The notes under the pieces are model-generated. The model made no database searches and was not told where the DNA came from. It saw nothing but the letters and a program-made list of their open reading frames with translations. This document shows positions 9,037 through 15,393 of a stretch of 20,774 nt of DNA, piece by piece. The position numbers and the translations under genes were made by a program. Every line of letters starts with the position of its first letter. The first letter of the stretch is position 1. The DNA is from SLQH01 sp964612995 (GTDB lineage Bacteria; Planctomycetota; UBA11346): positions 1 to 20,774 of the forward strand of contig CAZTGE010000069.1 of the NCBI GenBank assembly GCA_964612995.1. The letters run 5' to 3'.

Positions 9037-9136
9037 CGCTGCTGGCTCCTCTTGGCCGCGGGGCTCGCCGCGACTCCTGTGGCTCGGGGGTTGTCGGCAG
9101 TCTGGGCCTGAGCGGGGGCGCGCAAGGGGCGCAGCT

Positions 9137-9146
9137 GCAGCCGCTC
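9137..9146. repeat. Target-site duplication, left copy
   Basis: GCAGCCGCTC immediately precedes the element's CAGGG end and is identical to the ten bases that follow the other end. Confidence 0.8.
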
Positions 9147-9309
9147 CAGGGCGACTCAAAGCTCGCCCTGGGAGCGCCGATCACCAGGTCGGCATGCCTA
9201 GCGTCGCCTCCACCTGCGTCAAACCGCCCGGCTCTCTCTGGTGCCAGGGCCGTAGTGACGCAGGTGGAGGCGAGGCATGGCCCTCATGTGCGAGCTTTGA
9301 GTCGCCCTG
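9147..9309. mobile_element. MITE-like palindromic element, copy A, intact
   Basis: This 163-bp non-coding element begins CAGGGCGACTCAAAGCTCG and ends with its exact 19-bp reverse complement. Just inside, a second nearly perfect inverted pair (GGCATGCCTAGCGTCGCCTC region against GAGGCGAGGCATGGCC region) makes nearly the whole unit a long hairpin. It is flanked by identical 10-bp sequences GCAGCCGCTC (9137-9146 and 9310-9319), the mark of transposition. No transposase frame fits inside, so it would need one supplied in trans. CAGGG ends with an 8-10 bp duplication resemble my recollection of the ISAs1 family; that assignment is tentative. It sits 110 bp upstream of the kinase start and could affect its promoter. 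Confidence 0.85.
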
Positions 9310-9319
9310 GCAGCCGCTC
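9310..9319. repeat. Target-site duplication, right copy
   Basis: GCAGCCGCTC immediately follows the element's CCCTG end. The perfect match to 9137-9146 supports insertion by transposition and suggests a fairly recent event. Confidence 0.8.
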
Positions 9320-9325
9320 GGAGCG

Positions 9326-9363
9326 CGCGATAATGAGGTCACACCGCGATAATGAGGTCACAC
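9326..9363. repeat. Two tandem 19-bp repeats in the kinase upstream region
   Basis: CGCGATAATGAGGTCACAC occurs twice, head to tail, with no mismatch. It lies seven bases outside the mobile element's right duplication and about 290 bases upstream of the kinase start. It could be a double operator or a local slippage duplication. The complement CATTATCGCG core recurs once more at about 15049 in the hflX upstream region. Confidence 0.7.
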
Positions 9364-9413
9364 CGGATCCACGCCGGGACCTGTGCGACCCAAGGGCCTG
9401 GCAGGGCGGAATG

Positions 9414-10295
9414 CTATTCCGCCGCTTCCGAGGCTTCCTCGACCTCCTCGGCCTCCGCCGGGGCGTCGTCGCCTGCCGCTGGGGTCTGCTCCGCGACCAG
9501 CGGCACACCGTGACTGGCGATCACGCGCATGGTCTTCGGATCCTGGAGGAACACCACCACCTGGGTCTTGTCGCGGTCGACGTTCTCCGGCAGGGGGACG
9601 GCGATCGTCTGCCGCACGGTGATCATCCCCGCCTGCTTGCCGGCCGGGGATTCGCCGATGTCCTCCTGGCTCAGCGAGGCCGCGGCGAAACCGCGCACGG
9701 TGCAGTGGTGGGTCAGGGTCTTGCCCTTGTTCTCACCGGCGGTGACCTCGGTGGTCAGATCGCGCTCGGCGACGGCGGCATTGAGCTTCAGCCCGTTGAG
9801 CAGGCCCTTGACCACCACGGTGACCGCGACCGCGTCGTCTCCCGGCTCGCGCTGCTCGATGGCCATGATCGCGCTCTTGGGCTGGGCGAAGCCGTTCTCG
9901 AGGAAATCCATGATGTTGCGCAAACCGACGCCGCCGAGCACCTGATGCCCGTTCATGATCACCTGCGGCGTGGCCAGACCGCGCAGGCGCAGGGTCTCGC
10001 TGTAACGCTTCTGGCGTTTGACGTAGGCCGGGTCGGCGTAGGCGTCCTTCCAGCCGAGCTGGTCCCAGTAGTCCACATGCCAGGCCAGGCAGTAGACCGG
10101 GGCGTTCTGCTCGCGGGCCTTGCCGCCGACCTGGCCGAGGAAATCGCTCACCGGCGGGCAGCTGCTACAGCCCTCGGAGGTGAACAACTCCAGCAGCACC
10201 GGCGCGGGCATCGTATCCGTGGCCTCCTCGGCGACGAGCAGCCCGGCAGAGCCGATGATGAGCAGCGACAGGAACAGGGAACGGATGGCGGACAT
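9414..10295 (-). CDS. Exported DUF1223 thioredoxin-fold protein
   Basis: The 293-residue protein has a clear signal peptide (MSAIRSLFLSLLIIGSAGLLVA), then the DUF1223 hallmark LLELFTSEGCSSCPP with a CxxC pair at Cys43 and Cys46. Further DUF1223 features are LAWHVDYWDQLGWKDAYADP, a KRQKRYSE segment and ATPQVIMNGHQVLGG, which includes a cis-Pro-like TPQ loop of the thioredoxin fold. The C-terminal half is a less conserved beta-rich region and the last 20 residues are Glu/Ala-rich. The family is usually periplasmic or secreted, with presumed thiol-redox function and no settled substrate. The ATG at 10295 has GGAG seven bases upstream. It is divergent from mfd across a 195-base gap. The family call is firm; a role in envelope thiol chemistry is inference. 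Confidence 0.9.
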   Translation of the reverse strand: MSAIRSLFLSLLIIGSAGLLVAEEATDTMPAPVLLELFTSEGCSSCPPVSDFLGQVGGKAREQNAPVYCLAWHVDYWDQLGWKDAYADPAYVKRQKRYSETLRLRGLATPQVIMNGHQVLGGVGLRNIMDFLENGFAQPKSAIMAIEQREPGDDAVAVTVVVKGLLNGLKLNAAVAERDLTTEVTAGENKGKTLTHHCTVRGFAAASLSQEDIGESPAGKQAGMITVRQTIAVPLPENVDRDKTQVVVFLQDPKTMRVIASHGVPLVAEQTPAAGDDAPAEAEEVEEASEAAE

Positions 10296-10422
10296 GGCGT
10301 GTCTCCTGGCGAGATGTCATCACCGACCCTGGCCAGGCAACTGCTACAGGCAAGGCGCGCTTGCCGTCGCGACCGCCACCGCCCGTCCCGCCGCGACCCT
10401 CGCGAGATCAAGGCCTGGCATC

Positions 10423-10434
10423 GCACGGCCGTGC
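10423..10434. promoter_or_regulatory. Perfect 12-bp palindrome in the divergent DUF1223/mfd interval
   Basis: GCACGGCCGTGC is a perfect uninterrupted palindrome in the 195-base region between the two divergent starts, 57 bases before the mfd ATG. A dimeric regulator site is possible. In DNA this GC-rich a palindrome of this size can also be chance. Confidence 0.25.
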
Positions 10435-10490
10435 ACGCCGGGGACACCGGGCCTTGCGCGGCCACGGCTCCGGGCAAGGTGACGCGCCGG

Positions 10491-13400
10491 ATGCGGCAGC
10501 TGCGCAACGACTATGTCGACGATCCCCGCGTGACCGCGCTGGCCACCGCCGCCCGCGCGGGGCAGGAGTGCGTGCTCGGCGCGGCCCACGGCGGTCTGGC
10601 TCCGCTGGTGATCGCCGCCACTGCCACGCATTTCGCCGCCAGCACCGGGCCGCGGCTGGTGGTGTGCAACGACCCCGACGCACTGCAGGACGACCTCGAG
10701 GAACTCGGCGTCGCCGCGGCGGTCCTGCCGCAGGTCGACGAATACGACCGACCGGACGAGGACGAGGTCGACGACATCGGCCTGTCGCGCCGGATCGCGG
10801 CGATGCAGGCCTACCTCCGCGGCCAGATGCTGCTGGCCACCCCGCATTCCTGCGACCAGAGCGTCCCGCGGCGAGAGAGCCTCGCCGCGGCGAGCATCGG
10901 CATCCGCGTCGGCGACGAGGTCGCCATGCACGACCTGACCGACCGGCTGGTCGACGCTGGCTACCGGGTGACAGCGGTGTGCGAGGATCCGGGCGAGATC
11001 AGCGTGCGCGGCGGGATCGTCGACGTGTTCCCGGTCGCAGCCGAGATGCCGCTGCGCATCGAGTTCTTCGGCGATGAGATCGACACCATCCGACGCTTCG
11101 ATCCCGACACCCAGGAGTCGGTCGCCCGGATCGAGGAAGCCCAGCTGACCGCCGGCAGCGGCATGATCCTCGACAGCTCGCTGTGGGCGGTACTCGACCC
11201 GGATCCGATCTGGGTCCTCGGCGACCTGCCGCTGCGCGGGCGTACCAGGCAGGCGAGCGGCCGGGCCGAGCTGCGGCTGGCGCGCCAGCTGCCTTCCGGG
11301 GCGCTCGACGGCGCGAGCGTCGGTGTGGAACGCTTCAAGGGCGACCTGCTGCGCGACCTCGCAGAACTCGAACAGGCGGCAGGCGAGAGCGACGTACTGC
11401 TGTTCGCCCGCAACGAGGAGGCGCAGCACGAACTGCGCACCCATTGCGCAGAACACGGGCTCGAGCTGCCCATCCGCATCGGTCGCCTCGGCGCCGGCTT
11501 CCGTGACATGGAACGCGGTCTGCTGGTGGTGCACGACTTCGAGCTGGCCCACCGCAAGCCGGTGCGCAGACGACGCAAGGGCCCGCTCTCCGGAGCCCCG
11601 CTCTCGAGCCTCTCCGACCTCAAGCACAACGATTACGTGGTCCACGTGAACCACGGCATCGCCCGCTTCAAGGGCATGGCCGCGCTCGAGAAGCGCGGCT
11701 ACATCGAGGACTACCTCCTGCTCGAGTTCGCCGAGGAATCGCGGATCTACGTCCCGGTCACGGCGATCGACCTGATCCAGAAATATGTCGGCGGGGCAGG
11801 CCGGCACCCGACGCTGACCAAGCTCGGCGGCGCCGCCTGGCGCCGGCGCAAGGAGAAGGCGCGCAGGGCGGTCGAGGACATCTCCGCCCAGCTGCTCGAC
11901 AGCCAGGCGCGACGGGCGCGGGAACCGGGCATCGCCTTCCCCACCGATCCCGTGGCCCAGCGCCGTTTCGACGCCGCCTTCCCCTACGAGGAGACCCAGG
12001 ACCAGCTCCAGGCCGCGCGCGAGATCCGCGCCGACATGGAAGCCGACCGGCCGATGGATCGCCTGCTCTGCGGCGACGTCGGCTTCGGCAAGACCGAGAT
12101 CGCCATGCGCGCCGCCTTCCGCGCGGTCCATACCGGCCATCAGGTCGCGGTGCTCGCACCGACGACCATCCTCGCCGAACAGCACGCCCGCACCTTCACC
12201 GAGCGCTTCTCCGGGACCGGCCACCGCGTCGGCTGCATCAACCGCTTCCGCAGCCCGGCCGAACGGCGCGAGCTGCTCGAGGCCACCCGTCACGGCGAGG
12301 TGGCGATCCTCATCGGCACCCACGCGCTGCTGACCGAGCAGCTGTCCTTCCCCAACCTCGGAATGCTGATCATCGACGAGGAACAGCGCTTCGGGGTCAA
12401 GCACAAGGAGATGCTCAAGGCCGTGCGCCACGGCGTGGACGTGCTCACCCTGACCGCCACCCCGATCCCGCGCACGCTGCATCTGAGCCTGCTGGGCGTG
12501 CGCGATATCAGCGTGCTGGCCGAGGCCCCGGCCGAACGGATGGCGATCCAGACCCGGGTCGCCCACTGGGACAAGGGCCTGATCCGCAACGCGCTGGAGC
12601 GCGAGCTCGACCGCGGTGGACAGGTCTTCGTGGTCCACAATCGGGTCAAGGACATCGACCGCATCGGTTTCAAACTGGCCCGGATCCTGCCTGAGATGCG
12701 CCTGGAGGTCATCCACGGGCAGATGCCCGAGCTGCGCATCAGCCGCGCGATGCGTGCATTCCAGCACGGCGCGATCGATTGCCTGCTCGCGACCTCGATC
12801 GTCGAATCGGGGCTCGACATCCCCAACGCCAACACGCTGCTGGTCAACAATGCCCACTGCTTCGGTCTCGCCGAGCTGCACCAGCTGCGCGGGCGTATCG
12901 GCCGCTTCACCCGTCAGGCCTACGCCTATTTCCTCACCCCCGACGGCCACCGCCTCGGCGAGGACGCCCGCGAGCGCCTGTCGGCGATCCAGGAATACGC
13001 CGAACTCGGCGCCGGGTTCAAGCTGGCCATGCGCGACCTCGAGATCCGCGGCACCGGCAACCTGCTCGGGGCCGAGCAGAGCGGCCAGATCGACGCCATC
13101 GGCTACGAGCTCTACTGCCGCCTGCTCAACGATGCCATCCGCCGCCAGGGCTACGAGCCCGAGCCCGGTGCGGCCGCGGCCATGGGCACCGGCAACAAGG
13201 CCACGCTGGCCTTCAAACTCGATGCCTACATCCCCGACGACTACATCGAGAACCCGACACTCAAATTCGAGCTGCACAAGAGCCTCGACGCCAGCCGCCG
13301 CTTGACCGACCTGCGGCATCTCGCCCGCAGCGCCCGCGACCGTTACGGTCCGCCACCGCTGCCACTGCAGCGGCTGTTCGGCGCACGCGCGGTGTGCATC

Positions 13401-13685
13401 CGCTGCGAGCAGTGGGGGATCCACCGGGCCGAGGTCCGCGAGCGCCAGGTCCGCCTGCATGTGGCCGAGACCTTCCCTGCCGCGCTGATGCACACCGCGA
13501 TGCCGGAGCTGCTCCATGTCCAGAGCGACGACGGAGTGCTGATCCTGTTCGTCCGCACGCCACTCGATGGCGACACCGGCCTTGGATTCCTGCTGCGGCT
13601 GTTCGACGTCGAAGCCGATTGGGCGCTGGAGGCGGCGCCGGTCAGCCCCATGGGCGAGCCAGGGCGACTCGAAGCTCGCAAATGA
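10491..13685 (+). CDS. mfd: Transcription-repair coupling factor Mfd
   Basis: Mfd removes RNA polymerase stalled at DNA lesions and recruits UvrA. The 1064-residue product has a UvrB-like N-terminal region (about 1-350, including GGIVDVFPV and LRIEFFGDEIDTIRRFD). The CarD/CdnL-type RNA-polymerase-interaction domain starts at LKHNDYVVHVNHGIARFKG (from 377). The RecG-like SF2 translocase has Walker A GDVGFGKTE (528-536), DEEQ box 629-632, TATPIPRTL, and the motif VI region HQLRGRIGR. The C-terminal TRCF domain follows. Length is close to the usual 1100-1170. The ATG at 10491 follows AAGGTG with nine-base spacing; a GTG at 10479 is an alternative. Much longer upstream frames overlap the kinase and DUF1223 genes and are rejected. 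The last eight codons (PGRLEARK) and the stop lie inside a mobile-element terminal repeat, so the native C-terminus has been replaced. Confidence 0.95.
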   Translation: MRQLRNDYVDDPRVTALATAARAGQECVLGAAHGGLAPLVIAATATHFAASTGPRLVVCNDPDALQDDLEELGVAAAVLPQVDEYDRPDEDEVDDIGLSRRIAAMQAYLRGQMLLATPHSCDQSVPRRESLAAASIGIRVGDEVAMHDLTDRLVDAGYRVTAVCEDPGEISVRGGIVDVFPVAAEMPLRIEFFGDEIDTIRRFDPDTQESVARIEEAQLTAGSGMILDSSLWAVLDPDPIWVLGDLPLRGRTRQASGRAELRLARQLPSGALDGASVGVERFKGDLLRDLAELEQAAGESDVLLFARNEEAQHELRTHCAEHGLELPIRIGRLGAGFRDMERGLLVVHDFELAHRKPVRRRRKGPLSGAPLSSLSDLKHNDYVVHVNHGIARFKGMAALEKRGYIEDYLLLEFAEESRIYVPVTAIDLIQKYVGGAGRHPTLTKLGGAAWRRRKEKARRAVEDISAQLLDSQARRAREPGIAFPTDPVAQRRFDAAFPYEETQDQLQAAREIRADMEADRPMDRLLCGDVGFGKTEIAMRAAFRAVHTGHQVAVLAPTTILAEQHARTFTERFSGTGHRVGCINRFRSPAERRELLEATRHGEVAILIGTHALLTEQLSFPNLGMLIIDEEQRFGVKHKEMLKAVRHGVDVLTLTATPIPRTLHLSLLGVRDISVLAEAPAERMAIQTRVAHWDKGLIRNALERELDRGGQVFVVHNRVKDIDRIGFKLARILPEMRLEVIHGQMPELRISRAMRAFQHGAIDCLLATSIVESGLDIPNANTLLVNNAHCFGLAELHQLRGRIGRFTRQAYAYFLTPDGHRLGEDARERLSAIQEYAELGAGFKLAMRDLEIRGTGNLLGAEQSGQIDAIGYELYCRLLNDAIRRQGYEPEPGAAAAMGTGNKATLAFKLDAYIPDDYIENPTLKFELHKSLDASRRLTDLRHLARSARDRYGPPPLPLQRLFGARAVCIRCEQWGIHRAEVRERQVRLHVAETFPAALMHTAMPELLHVQSDDGVLILFVRTPLDGDTGLGFLLRLFDVEADWALEAAPVSPMGEPGRLEARK

Positions 13686-13809
13686 GGGCCATGCCTCGCC
13701 TCCACCTGCGTCACTATGGTCCAAGCACCGAAGGGAGCTGGCCGGGTGGACGCAGGAGGAGGCGACGCAAGGCATGCCGACCTGGCGATCGGCGCTCCCG
13801 GGGCGAGCT
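13660..13809. mobile_element. MITE-like palindromic element, copy B, decayed right end, overlaps mfd stop
   Basis: This is the same element as at 9147-9309 in opposite orientation. Read in the same sense the two copies align over about 150 bp with scattered substitutions. The left terminal repeat CAGGGCGACTCGAAGCTCG differs at one base from copy A. The right terminal repeat is lost or scrambled after CGAGCT at 13804-13809, and no target duplication is visible, so this looks older. It lies across the 3' end of mfd, supplies its stop codon, and fills most of the gap before rpsU. Confidence 0.8.
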
Positions 13810-13872
13810 GGAATAGGGCTTGCCTTCCGGCGGAAGCCCCCATCCTGTGCCGCCCCGACACGAAGGAGCGAT

Positions 13873-14064
13873 ATGATCCGTGTTGAAGCACGTAGCGGCG
13901 AGCCCCTGGAGAAGACCCTTCGGCGTTTCAAGAAGCGCTGTGAGAAGGAAGGGCTGACCAAGGACATCAAGAAGTCGATGTACTACGACAAGCCCAGTGA
14001 GCGTCGTCGTCGCGAGTTGCGCAAGCTCCAGAAGCGTCTGGCCCAGGAGGCCTCGCGCAGCTGA
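13873..14064 (+). CDS. rpsU: 30S ribosomal protein S21 (bS21)
   Basis: This encodes 63 residues, MIRVEARSGEPLEKTLRRFK onward, with the S21 hallmarks ESxxxALRRFKRxxxKxG-like (GEPLEKTLRRFKKRCEKEG), a YYDKPSERRRR segment and a very basic C-terminus. It is a small-subunit protein near the anti-Shine-Dalgarno region of 16S rRNA, involved in initiation. The ATG follows GAAGGAG at four-base spacing. It sits 187 bases after mfd; most of that gap is a mobile element. A hairpin about 40 bases downstream probably ends its transcript. Length is within the family's 58-75 range. Confidence 0.95.
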   Translation: MIRVEARSGEPLEKTLRRFKKRCEKEGLTKDIKKSMYYDKPSERRRRELRKLQKRLAQEASRS

Positions 14065-14104
14065 GCGCGCCGGCCCCGGTGCTTCCCGACGCCCGTCGTC
14101 TTGT

Positions 14105-14134
14105 GAACCACGTTGCCCTGCGGCATCGTGGTTC
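14105..14134 (+). terminator. Hairpin downstream of rpsU
   Basis: GAACCACG pairs with CGTGGTTC, then a T-T mismatch, then TGCC/GGCA, closing on a CTGC loop. It starts 40 bases after the rpsU stop and is followed by a modestly T-rich stretch (GTCCATTTCT). It is a good candidate for ending the short rpsU transcript before birA. Confidence 0.55.
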
Positions 14135-14176
14135 GTCCATTTCTGGCCATCGTATTCACGTGCGTGAAGCCCACCG

Positions 14177-14917
14177 ATGAGCCCGCCCTGGCTGATCGAG
14201 CTGCCGACCTGCGCCTCGACCAACAGCTGGGCCCAGGAGCGTCTCGCCACGCTCGCACACGGCAGCTGCGTCTACACCCGCCGCCAGAGCGCCGGCCGCG
14301 GCCAGTACGACCGCAGCTGGTGCTCGGTGCCGGGCGTGCTCACCTGCAGCTTCGTGCTCCACCTGCCGCCCTCGCCGCACACCCCCCGCCTGGCGCTGGT
14401 CGCCGGGCTCTGCGTGGCCCACGCGGTCGAGGACCTGCTGCCCGGCACGCGGGTCATGCTCAAATGGCCCAACGACTGCCACTGCCGCGGGCGCAAGCTC
14501 GCCGGGATCCTGTGCGAGGGTCGCAGCGGCCGCGACAGCCACAGCCTGTGCGTCGGGATCGGCTGCAACATCGACCCCGACTGGGACGCCGCCGGTGTGG
14601 ACCCGAGCGACTTCGCCACGGCGCCGATCGCCCTCAGCGAGCTCGGCGCCGCGCCGCAGCCGCTGAGGCTGATCGTCGCGCTGCGCCGCTACCTGCTCGA
14701 AGGCGCCGGGCTGCTCGCCGCCGACGCCTGGCCCCAGGTGCTCTCCCAGATCCGCGCGCGCGATGCGCTCGACGGCCGCTCGCTACAGGTGGTCGACGCC
14801 ACGGGCGCTGTGCGCCACGGCACCGGCGCGGGCATCGCCGACGACGGCGCGTTGCTGGTATCCGCGAGCGACGGTGGCCAGTACCGGCTCGACAGCGGCA
14901 GCGTCCGAGCACTGTGA
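14177..14917 (+). CDS. birA: Biotin--[acetyl-CoA-carboxylase] ligase (BirA, catalytic type without DNA-binding domain)
   Basis: The 246-residue cytoplasmic enzyme makes biotinyl-AMP and transfers biotin to a lysine of the biotin carboxyl carrier protein. Motifs in order: STN at 14-16; the biotinyl-AMP loop GRGQYDRSW at 40-48 (GRGRxGRxW in E. coli); KWPND at 96-100; and RKLAGILCE at 106-114, which carries the key lysine Lys107. A small C-terminal SH3-like domain includes GTGAGIADDGALLV. There is no N-terminal helix-turn-helix, so it is a group I, non-repressor ligase. The start at 14177 has only a weak GTGAAG upstream but begins right at the conserved catalytic domain. It is cysteine-rich for the family (for example CHCRGRK), without obvious meaning. 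Confidence 0.93.
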   Translation: MSPPWLIELPTCASTNSWAQERLATLAHGSCVYTRRQSAGRGQYDRSWCSVPGVLTCSFVLHLPPSPHTPRLALVAGLCVAHAVEDLLPGTRVMLKWPNDCHCRGRKLAGILCEGRSGRDSHSLCVGIGCNIDPDWDAAGVDPSDFATAPIALSELGAAPQPLRLIVALRRYLLEGAGLLAADAWPQVLSQIRARDALDGRSLQVVDATGAVRHGTGAGIADDGALLVSASDGGQYRLDSGSVRAL

Positions 14918-14941
14918 CCTTTCCATCAACCTTTCCATCAA
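14918..14941. repeat. Tandem 12-bp repeat after birA
   Basis: CCTTTCCATCAA is repeated twice without a break, beginning at the first base after the birA stop codon. Confidence 0.75.
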
Positions 14942-15107
14942 AGCCTCCCTGCCCCTTGGGATCCCCGAATCGGGCCGCAGAACGGGCCTCGCGCTCCTCC
15001 GTCGCGGTTCGCGGCTTCGCCGCGGTTTGGCGCGGGCCTGCGGCCCATTATCGCGGAAGACCACCGCTCGGTCGGACGGTCGCTCCGCTGCGCTGTGCTC
15101 CGGCCTT

Positions 15108-15125
15108 GAGTCCATCAGTGGACTC
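15108..15125. repeat. 7-bp hairpin in the hflX upstream region
   Basis: GAGTCCA-TCAG-TGGACTC is a perfect 7-bp stem with a four-base loop. It marks the end of the repeat-like GC-rich block. Confidence 0.5.
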
Positions 15126-15149
15126 TCGAGGGCCCGGTCCGGGGGCGTA

Positions 15150-15187
15150 GCGGGGGCGCCCTGCGCAGCAGGGAGAAGAGCCCCCGC
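15150..15187. terminator. Two-level hairpin upstream of hflX
   Basis: Outer GCGGGGGC/GCCCCCGC (8 bp) encloses inner CCCTGC-GCA-GCAGGG (6 bp). An A-run (AACAAAAAG) follows on the plus strand. It could terminate read-through from birA or act in a leader. The base pairing is certain; the role is not. Confidence 0.45.
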
Positions 15188-15199
15188 GAACAAAAAGCC

Positions 15200-15251
15200 G
15201 CGCGGGCGCCGACCGCTACAATGCCCCTTGGGGTGCGGACGGCGCCCGCGC
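15200..15251 (+). promoter_or_regulatory. Large inverted repeat with embedded TACAAT, upstream of hflX
   Basis: GCGCGGGCGCC (15200-15210) is an exact inverted copy of GGCGCCCGCGC (15241-15251). Between them CCGC/GCGG and GCCCC-TT-GGGG form further pairs, giving an almost continuous 52-base cruciform. TACAAT at 15217-15222 matches a -10 box in five of six bases, but no -35 is seen at the right distance. If this is the promoter, only the right half of the palindrome would be transcribed. Confidence 0.4.
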
Positions 15252-15393
15252 TATGACCTTCCCGCCGGCCAGCGCTCACACCGCCCGCAGCGCGCCGACA
15301 CAGCGGTGGCCCTCTGGGACCATCACGCCAAGATCACGGACCGCCGAGAACAGTTCCAGCCACGCCAGTCAGCCAACCGAGGAATACGCTCCC

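Larger units (their letters stand above)
9037..9413. other. Gene-free interval between kinase and DUF1223 genes, holding a mobile element and a tandem repeat
   Basis: No gene is supported in these 377 bases. The kinase leader occupies 9037-9136. Then follow a 163-bp palindromic element with its target duplication (9137-9319) and two tandem 19-bp repeats (9326-9363). The last 50 bases before the DUF1223 stop codon show no hairpin or other structure. The kinase promoter should lie here or in the element, but no good -35/-10 pair was found. Confidence 0.6.
14918..15393. other. 476-base non-coding interval, birA to hflX: repeats and nested hairpins
   Basis: I see no gene here. Contents in order: a tandem 12-bp repeat (CCTTTCCATCAA twice, 14918-14941); a GC-rich block with GCGGCTTCGCCGC and GGGCCTGCGGCCC mini-hairpins; GAGTCCA/TGGACTC (15108-15125); a two-level hairpin at 15150-15187; and an 11-bp perfect stem at 15200-15251. 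The stretch at 14941-15150 has the look of a dispersed intergenic repeat, which needs a genome search. The in-frame part of hflX before 15394 has atypical codon use (TCA, AGA, AGT, CCA) and is treated as leader. Confidence 0.6.

Noticed and set aside
9037..9159. 41-residue N-terminal extension of the kinase
   Set aside because: It is Arg/Pro/Ala-rich, partly encoded by the mobile element, and the internal ATG has a better ribosome site and matches family length.
9326..9363. CRISPR-like repeat
   Set aside because: Only two directly adjacent copies with no spacers and no cas genes.
10120..10482. Short plus-strand frame in the DUF1223/mfd divergent region
   Set aside because: It overlaps the signal-peptide end of the DUF1223 gene and has no recognisable motif or ribosome site.
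9012..10490. Upstream in-frame extension of mfd
   Set aside because: It would overlap the kinase and DUF1223 genes on the other strand and includes the mobile element; Mfd homology begins near 10491, where a ribosome site is present.
10344..13970. Minus-strand open frame of about 1200 codons opposite mfd
   Set aside because: High-GC antisense shadow: the plus strand encodes every expected Mfd motif, and the frame passes straight through rpsU and the mobile element.
14783..15193. 136-codon minus-strand frame at the birA end
   Set aside because: Arg/Pro/Ser-rich, overlaps birA and a repeat-rich region, with no ribosome site; more likely a translated intergenic repeat.
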